NCBI GenBank assembly: GCA_034440635.1
Contig: JAOTON010002068.1
Span: forward strand, 1,243,001 to 1,307,000
Direction: 5' to 3'
Source: Lepas anatifera
Taxonomy: Eukaryota > Arthropoda > Thecostraca > Lepadidae
Length of the DNA stretch: 64,000 nt
The position numbers were made by a program, and so were the translations under genes. The notes beneath the pieces were generated by a model. It saw nothing but the letters and a program-made list of their open reading frames with translations. It searched no databases and was not told the origin of the DNA. Numbering within the stretch: position 1 is the first letter of the stretch; the number at the start of each line of letters is the position of its first letter. Below are positions 59,101 through 64,000 of the stretch, piece by piece.

Positions 59101-59851
59101 CATACCAGATCTATGGGTTCATCTTCTGCAAACTGGAAACTACAGACCATTCTCAGAAACTGATAGGGGGAGCCCTACAAAATAAAAATCAATGAAGAAT
59201 TGAAACCGGCAAAAGACACAAAAAGCAAACAGTTTTACCTGGACCAACTTCTAAAACAAACACCAGCAGCACAAATACGATGGGAAGGGGAAGGGCATAC
59301 TATGGAATGGAGACGAATTTATGAAATACCTTATCAGTGTACAAAATCAACTAGACTGCAATCACTTCAATTTCGAATTCTTCATAGGTATATTCCGACG
59401 AAAAGGTACCTATTCGTCAGAGGGGTAACAGATTCGGAAAAATGCACGAAATGTAATCATACCGATACACTTAAACACTTTATATACTATTGCCACGACG
59501 TAAAACGTATTTGGGAGTTCGTTAAGATCAAACTTGCTAGCGTTAATAACAATATCCCTTTGCCATTAAGCCTCAGTGATGCATTATTTGGTCTAACGAA
59601 AGGAAAACAAGCCCAGAATGTCATTATTCTCTTAGCTAAACAATACATAATCGCCTGTAAATTGGGAACAACATATACAACGCCAAACATAGAGACATTC
59701 AAAAAAGACTAAATGCATATATTGAAATAGAAAAAACAGCTGCGTTTCAAAACAACAAATTAGCGAAATTTCAAGAAAAATGGGATGGTTTCGAAAACGC
59801 TAAATTTATCGTGAGCGCTGCTAGGAACAGGGATAAAACTGAGATTATGTA
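56102..59851 (+). pseudogene. LINE ORF2-like endonuclease and reverse transcriptase, disrupted
   Basis: The frame opens after a TAA at 56099. The endonuclease (APE type, about 56126-56830) shows FNVRGL, LQETHL with the catalytic glutamate, GDFN, RLDYIF and the SDH triad. A TAA at 56474-56476 interrupts it between LQETHL and GDFN, in the same frame. The reverse transcriptase (about 57450-58300) shows TQTGFIRGRHIGEN, motif A LDFANAFD, LQGS in place of the usual QGCPLSP, and YADD at 58163-58174. The C-terminal region has C-x2-C-x7-H-x4-C (CTKCNHTDTLKHFIYYC). A frameshift in the G-run at 59165-59169 and another in the A-run near 59702 move the reading frame. The last frame ends at TAA 59849. Domain order and C-terminal zinc motif fit the Tx1/L1 group. 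It is the only long coding relic in the window. Confidence 0.9.
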
Positions 59852-59975
59852 ACTCAACCATGATCATTTGGTAACAGGATGTAACTAACTGTATGAGTTG
59901 TGTGTTGCTTTGTCCTATGAAGTAGGATGTTTTGTGACAGGAAATACAGCTTTCATGAGTGAAAAAAGTAAAAAA

Positions 59976-59990
59976 AACTGTCAACCACTG
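59976..59990 (+). repeat. LINE target-site duplication, right copy
   Basis: Exact copy of 55828-55842, marking the 3' insertion boundary. Confidence 0.88.
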
Positions 59991-60657
59991 CTATACCATT
60001 GTCTGATATGAACATCGAAACCAACACCACAGAGAGACAAGAATTCGTCACCAGAAAAAAATCCAGCATATGAAGGTGTTATCAGCTTTATCTGCACAAA
60101 TAAAACTCAAATTCTTTTTCCCATATTTCCAAGGGAGAGGTCAAGGTCCGTACTTGACCTTAAGTCATCGATATTAAAAATCCCGGTACACACTGTAGAA
60201 ATCGGTGGGGCCATTATGTGTTATAAGCTTAAATTAGATAGATTAATCCATTTAATAATAATTGTTGGGGTTTAACGACGCACCAACTGCCAGGGTCATA
60301 CGGCGTCGCCAACTCTCACCCTGTTGGAAGGGATTTTGGGGATCAGATCGACTTATTCAGAGGCTCCGCCGGGACTTGAACCCGGGACCGGTGGCTTAGA
60401 AGACAAGGGTGCTATCCACTAAGCCACCTCATCCCCGATTCATCCATTTCTTACTTATGCCACCTTAAACACTTTTAGAGGTGAGGTCACTTGACCTGCA
60501 CTAGTGACCAGACCTGAGATGACCCAAACTAAAAATTTTGGGGAACGTTGCGGAATAAATCAAGGATAAGGTGTGCCAAGTACGGCGGCGCTTCGCGCCA
60601 CATTTTCGTACCAACGAAGAAGCTTGAGGGGGTATTCAAGCACCCCCGGGGCGAGGG
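59991..60657 (-). mobile_element. TTAA-type transposon, reverse orientation, carrying a SINE
   Basis: The terminus at 60657 abuts TTAA (60658-60661). Reversed it reads CCCTCGCCCCGGGGGTGC, followed by GGCGCGAAGCGCCGCC and ATCTCAGGTCTGGTCACTAG, matching the left ends at 46908 and 32641. The interior is similar to 6300-6420 and 47100-47260. The opposite end is lost somewhere between 59991 and 60110. Confidence 0.7.
60254..60436 (-). mobile_element. tRNA-derived SINE with target duplication
   Basis: The minus strand starts GGGGATGAGGTGGCTTAGTG (A box TGGCTTAGTGG), and the B box is GGGTTCAAGTCCC. The body has TCCAACAGGGTGAGAGTTGG and CGACGCC shared with 40549-40812. It then reads GTCGTTAAACCCCAAC and a short (ATT)n tail. 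The flanks GATTAATCCATTT (60241-60253) and GATTCATCCATTT (60437-60449) differ at one base, a 13-bp target duplication. The tRNA head is well kept, but the body and duplication mark it as a retroposon. Confidence 0.85.
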
Positions 60658-60887
60658 TTAAGGTATCTGACATTTCAATGTAATTTTGGCGTAATTTTAA
60701 ATTCTAATATCTTTTAAGTAGATCTCTGGCTTCCATATGGCTGGCAGATACCCTACACTTCGTGTCGTTATATGTATGAGTGATACAAGTATAACACCTA
60801 CTCTGCGTTGCTTCATGATCATGAAACGCGCCTAATGCACTGACCAAAGAATTGTCTTTAGATTGCTGCATGTGAACATACATTTAA

Positions 60888-61908
60888 CACGCGCCCCGCA
60901 GGGAGTGGGGCGAAATACGCCCTTCCCCTTCTGGTTTTCCCCAGATAATCCAAAAGCGAGCAAACGCAGAGCAACGACACTTACAGTACCTTATCCCTAA
61001 TTAATTTTACGCATCTGACCAAATTTTTTAGGCCAGGTCATGTCAGGTCAAGGAGCTATCCAAGGTCAAGTGACCCGACCTCAAAACCTAAAATCACGAA
61101 TTTGAAGCGGCGCCTAAGGAACATCCGCCAACCGATCAGTTTCAACCTTTCCCAATATGATGAGGTCATTAGGGTCTACAAATCTGCTATCTCGGAATTT
61201 TGATATTGTTGACCTAAGGTGGCGTAAATTTTTGGTCACCCCATTATAAGCCTATGATGAAAAATTGAAAGAGCTCGTTTTCAGTAAATACCGGATAGAT
61301 AAAGCTAAAAATCCTCACCTCGTGTATACTTACCACGATCTTAACGATACAGTTGAGTTTTTGACCATCTGACCTCTCAAAGGTCATGTCAGGTCACAGG
61401 AGCATGCAGTGACCGTTTTGCCAATAACTTCTAAGAGAATAGAGATAAAGCTCTTATTTTGCTTGCATTGTGCTTACATTGTCACGGGCAGTCGATTGAT
61501 ATACCACATGACCATACCAGGTCACCCTGTGACCCTGGCCTAGCTCAAGGTCAGGTCATGTTCACAATTTGACCTAGCAAGGTCATATTATACATGATTC
61601 GATTTGCCACGATGAGAGGAATCCAATGATGTATAACTATTTCTCTAGCTTTGCTTAGTAAATATCCAGAGGTGAAAACGTACACTGCCCTGTAGTAAGC
61701 CTATGGAACCTTCTTTGGCCTATGCTGACCTCAGTTTTGACCTGAAATAAAAATGCCTCCTATAAATTATTTTCGTCTCGTCAAGAGCTTTCGAACCACG
61801 TCCACAATTTTTATTTAGCTTTCCTGGGGAATGAGATACGGAGGGAGGGGGGCGAAAAACGCCCACCCAGCGGGGCGCGTCATGCCTTGGACCCCAGCGG
61901 GGCGTGTG
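60888..61908 (+). mobile_element. TTAA-targeting transposon (1.02 kb)
   Basis: TTAA at 60884-60887 and 61909-61912. The left end is CACGCGCCCCGCAGGGAG, and the right end reversed is CACACGCCCCGCTGGGGT. Subterminal GGGGCGAAATACGCCC and GGGGGCGAAAAACGCCC take the place of the GGTGG-type ends of other copies, so this is a subfamily. AGGTCA motifs are dense (for example CAGGTCATGTCAGGTCAAGG-like at 61035, GGTCAGGTCATGTTC at 61549). Confidence 0.85.
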
Positions 61909-61912
61909 TTAA

Positions 61913-62420
61913 ACTCCAGCCACTCAAAACAATTCTCAACCCTGCCCCACTCGCCCCCTCCCCCCTGAAGAACGTGATCTTGACCCCAAGATCGGCCGCC
62001 TCACAGTGCGTGGCCAGGCTCCCGGACGAATCCGAGGTCCTTGACCCTGCAGACCAGACCAAAGCGACAAGGTGCAGAACGCGCGGATAAATATCGAAAA
62101 GCAGTGAAAAAAACTCCCCTCACAATTGGAGAAACAGAGCGAACAACATAAAAAACAGCTACAATGACCAGCACAAGGCAAACTATTGACGACCATCTGT
62201 GAACTTACGATCGCTGTCTTCAATGAAGGTACTTTCCGATAAGGTGCTTCTTAATGAAGCGTTCGAACACGGCTCAAACTCGACAGTGAACTAATTTAAG
62301 TGACTTGATATCGGCTAGCAACTACTTAAATGTTTTCTTGTCCAGGAAAAAGGCTTACAAATAAAATCACACGGGTGTAACATTAATGATGTAAAAAACG
62401 AACATGCCTTCGATTCCAGA
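61913..62420. other. Unassigned spacer
   Basis: Short overlapping ORFs (60-95 codons). CCGGACGAATCCGAGGTCC near 62022 is a small inverted repeat. No family recognised. Confidence 0.4.
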
Positions 62421-62500
62421 AAATGTTTCGACTAGCCGTCATGAGAAGCACGAAATGTACTACGAAAAAAACTAGAGCAGAGAGCACGGAACAGTATTTT

Positions 62501-62972
62501 CTAAGCATCTGCACCCCGGACGCGCTTGTGTCTGCCGCCACCATCTCCCCGCCCTCCGAGGTCGGAGGCGACCTGCACGTCGACGGGGACAGGAGGCACC
62601 GGCAGCGGCGGTGAAGCGCTCACCGCCACCATGCGACGGTTCCAGGGCTCTGAAGAGCGCTGGTTACCACCTGGAGCTTTTGCGGGTTTCACTGCAGTCA
62701 GCGCGCTGCAATTAGCTGGCGAAGCTGCAACCGGTGTGGTGGACTGGGCAGGTGAAGCGGTGGTTAGCGTGCTGAGATGGTCCCTCCGACGGCGGCTGTT
62801 GCCACATCCAGACGGCGGCAAACACCTGCCGCCATCCAACACACGGTCCAGCGTCTTCATGTCCGCCACCTTGTTGTTGACGCCTCCCAAGTTCTTGCGG
62901 CAAAAGAAGATACCGCGCCGACAGAAGACTGAGCCCACTAAGCCCCGTTGCACTGGCGTCTCGCCTGTGTAA
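62501..62972. other. GC-rich region with overlapping ORFs, coding status unclear
   Basis: Both strands are open for about 150 codons (plus 62526-62972, minus 62501-62953), as expected in GC-rich sequence. The minus frame has a stretch RKNLGGVNNKVADMKTLDRV that looks more protein-like than the proline- and serine-rich remainder, and the plus frame is low in complexity. I recognise no domain. It could be exon sequence of a host gene or a transposon fragment. Confidence 0.3.
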
Positions 62973-63044
62973 CATTTGTTCGAAACTTATTCTTGCCTAT
63001 CGTCATATTCCGGACCATGCCTGCGCTGCCGCCTGTGTATCTGC

Positions 63045-63085
63045 CTGTGTTTGTGTGTGTGTGTATGTATATGTGTTGTGTGCGG
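63045..63085 (+). repeat. (TG)n-type microsatellite, imperfect
   Basis: TGTTTGTGTGTGTGTGTATG and following TATATGTGTTGTGTG, a decayed dinucleotide repeat. Confidence 0.85.
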
Positions 63086-63359
63086 GCCGTCGCGGAGAGG
63101 CGGCTGCTCTGGCCATTTTCACAGGCGTCGGACACGACTGCAGGCACTTGGGTTTGTTTGGGCCGGATACATCACCCCTGTCACCTCTTTGCGCCGGCCA
63201 AACATGGAGATGTCAATTTTCTTGCGAAAGTTATCAAAAGCGTTATAGGCAAAAAAAAACAGGAAAAGAGGACAAAAAGGATGCGTTGGAATACAGAAAT
63301 GAATTATGTTTCCTTTTTTAGAACGACGCCTCAGTCCCTGCTCCTTTTTGCGCGTAACT

Positions 63360-63671
63360 TTCCGCACTAGAACGCACCCTTGGCAACACCACGGCGTCGT
63401 GGCGGTACGCAGTGTGAAGGGGAGAGCCGGTCACCAGGCGTTGAAAAACCACGCCGGCGACTAAGGAACTCTGGTCTGAGCCCCGGTGGAGAGAGGACGT
63501 TGGGCCAAGCTCCAGGAGGACGCAGCAGGGGCTTCTCTTGCCCCGCAGCCATGAGTGAAGAGAGTGGAGGTACGCTATCTAAGAGCTGCTGAGCTGCCCC
63601 GAGGCTGGCAGTCGCACTGGCCCGATGGAGTACAGTCGCAGGAGAGGGTGCTCTGGTGGACGGATCCGCCG
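63360..63671 (+). other. Candidate 5' exon of a host gene, weak
   Basis: A CpG-rich stretch. CTTCTCTTGCCCCGCAG at 63532-63548 is a good splice-acceptor-like sequence and is followed by an ATG at 63551 (MSEESG...). Donor-like sites follow at GAG-GTACGC (63569/63570) and CCG-GTGAGTGCG (63671/63672), the second close to consensus. Read through, the ATG frame stops after 13 codons. No protein family can be named and the exon structure is a guess from splice signals alone. Confidence 0.25.
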
Positions 63672-64000
63672 GTGAGTGCGCAAAAAGGGAGCCATATATA
63701 TATAATACCTTAGTTTGGCTATATAATACATTTTTTCCCACGTGCCTGCAGGATGTTCTCATTATTTTCGTATTGATTTGTAAGGTGCCGTCGGCTTATT
63801 GATCTCGTTATCCTTTTTTCTTTGGAAACGCCTGTTGCGAAGTATTAACTCTTGATTCCGGAAGCAAGTGCCCTGAGTAGTCAAGTATTTGGGTAAGTCC
63901 GGGGGCGGCGCCCAGAGAAGAACCCAAGGTTGGGTGAAATGTGCGCCAGGAGGCGATTGAGTAGTTTGCCCGGACTCCATAAGGCGCGAGGCGCAGGAGG
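63672..64000. other. Right edge, nothing recognised
   Basis: Mixed AT-rich and GC-rich sequence up to the window edge. A short TATATATATA lies near 63695. No supported feature. Confidence 0.5.

Larger units (their letters stand above)
55843..59975 (+). mobile_element. Tx1/L1-type LINE, 4.1 kb, with 15-bp target duplication
   Basis: Bounded by the exact 15-bp repeat AACTGTCAACCACTG, with an A-run (GTAAAAAAAA) directly before the right copy, as left by target-primed reverse transcription. It holds a leader of about 260 bases, one long endonuclease plus reverse transcriptase frame, and a 3' UTR of about 120 bases. No separate ORF1 (nucleic-acid-binding protein) is seen. The element is therefore either 5'-truncated after ORF1 or of a type where ORF1 is not recognisable. 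It is inactivated by one stop and two frameshifts. Confidence 0.88.

Noticed and set aside
60360..60436. Functional tRNA gene on the minus strand
   Set aside because: The head is well kept, but it is joined to a SINE body and bounded by a 13-bp target duplication.
62948..63370. 140-codon plus-strand ORF with cysteine/valine-rich run
   Set aside because: The cysteine- and valine-rich part is the TG microsatellite. Three frames are open at once and no domain is recognisable.

Overview
The window is a repeat-dominated, non-coding stretch of an animal nuclear genome. L1/Tx1-type and CR1/Jockey-type LINEs, tRNA-headed SINEs, hAT-like and TTAA-targeting DNA transposons, and the absence of operons or dense ORFs point to a metazoan, most likely a marine invertebrate. 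The species cannot be fixed from the sequence. No intact host protein-coding gene was found. Almost all predicted ORFs are chance frames in tandem repeats or decayed transposon genes.

Layout. 1-1968: unremarkable flank with one 94-bp duplication. 1969-28607: one large composite array of seven direct units (2.5-6.2 kb). Each unit has a GC-rich head, a 50-bp-period minisatellite (in six of seven), a small hAT-like inverted-repeat segment (in five), an AT-rich tail and a (CAA)n end. Unit 1 carries a TTAA transposon, the middle of unit 2 is replaced, and unit 6 carries a 267-bp dimeric repeat rich in GCGCATGCGC. 29125-29801: three low-complexity or short-motif regions. 29802-31437: antisense, truncated Tx1-like LINE. 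31890-36110: decayed AGGTCA-rich TTAA elements, three SINE copies and a hAT-like end. 36311-39465: a 3.15-kb transposon whose 1.3-kb arms are inverted copies. 39901-46313: a 6.4-kb hAT-like element with a perfect 8-bp target duplication, containing a SINE and a second 3.9-kb hAT-like element that is itself full of a 22-26-bp array. 46908-50197: a TTAA element containing a second TTAA element, which contains a CR1/Jockey LINE fragment, a 314-bp duplication and a hAT-like MITE. 51292-52317: complete TTAA element. 52409-54729: a second long-armed inverted-repeat transposon with a decayed ORF. 55843-59975: an essentially full-length but inactivated Tx1/L1-type LINE with a 15-bp target duplication. 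59991-61908: two more TTAA elements, one carrying a SINE with its own target duplication. 62420-64000: more GC-rich, with unassigned ORFs and a weak candidate 5' exon.

The window shows recurrent nesting, with insertion order readable from target-site duplications. It also shows two apparent themes: hAT-like ends associated with short-period tandem arrays, and TTAA elements that disperse AGGTCA half-sites. Coordinates of decayed elements are approximate to about 10-30 bases. All alignments were made by eye.
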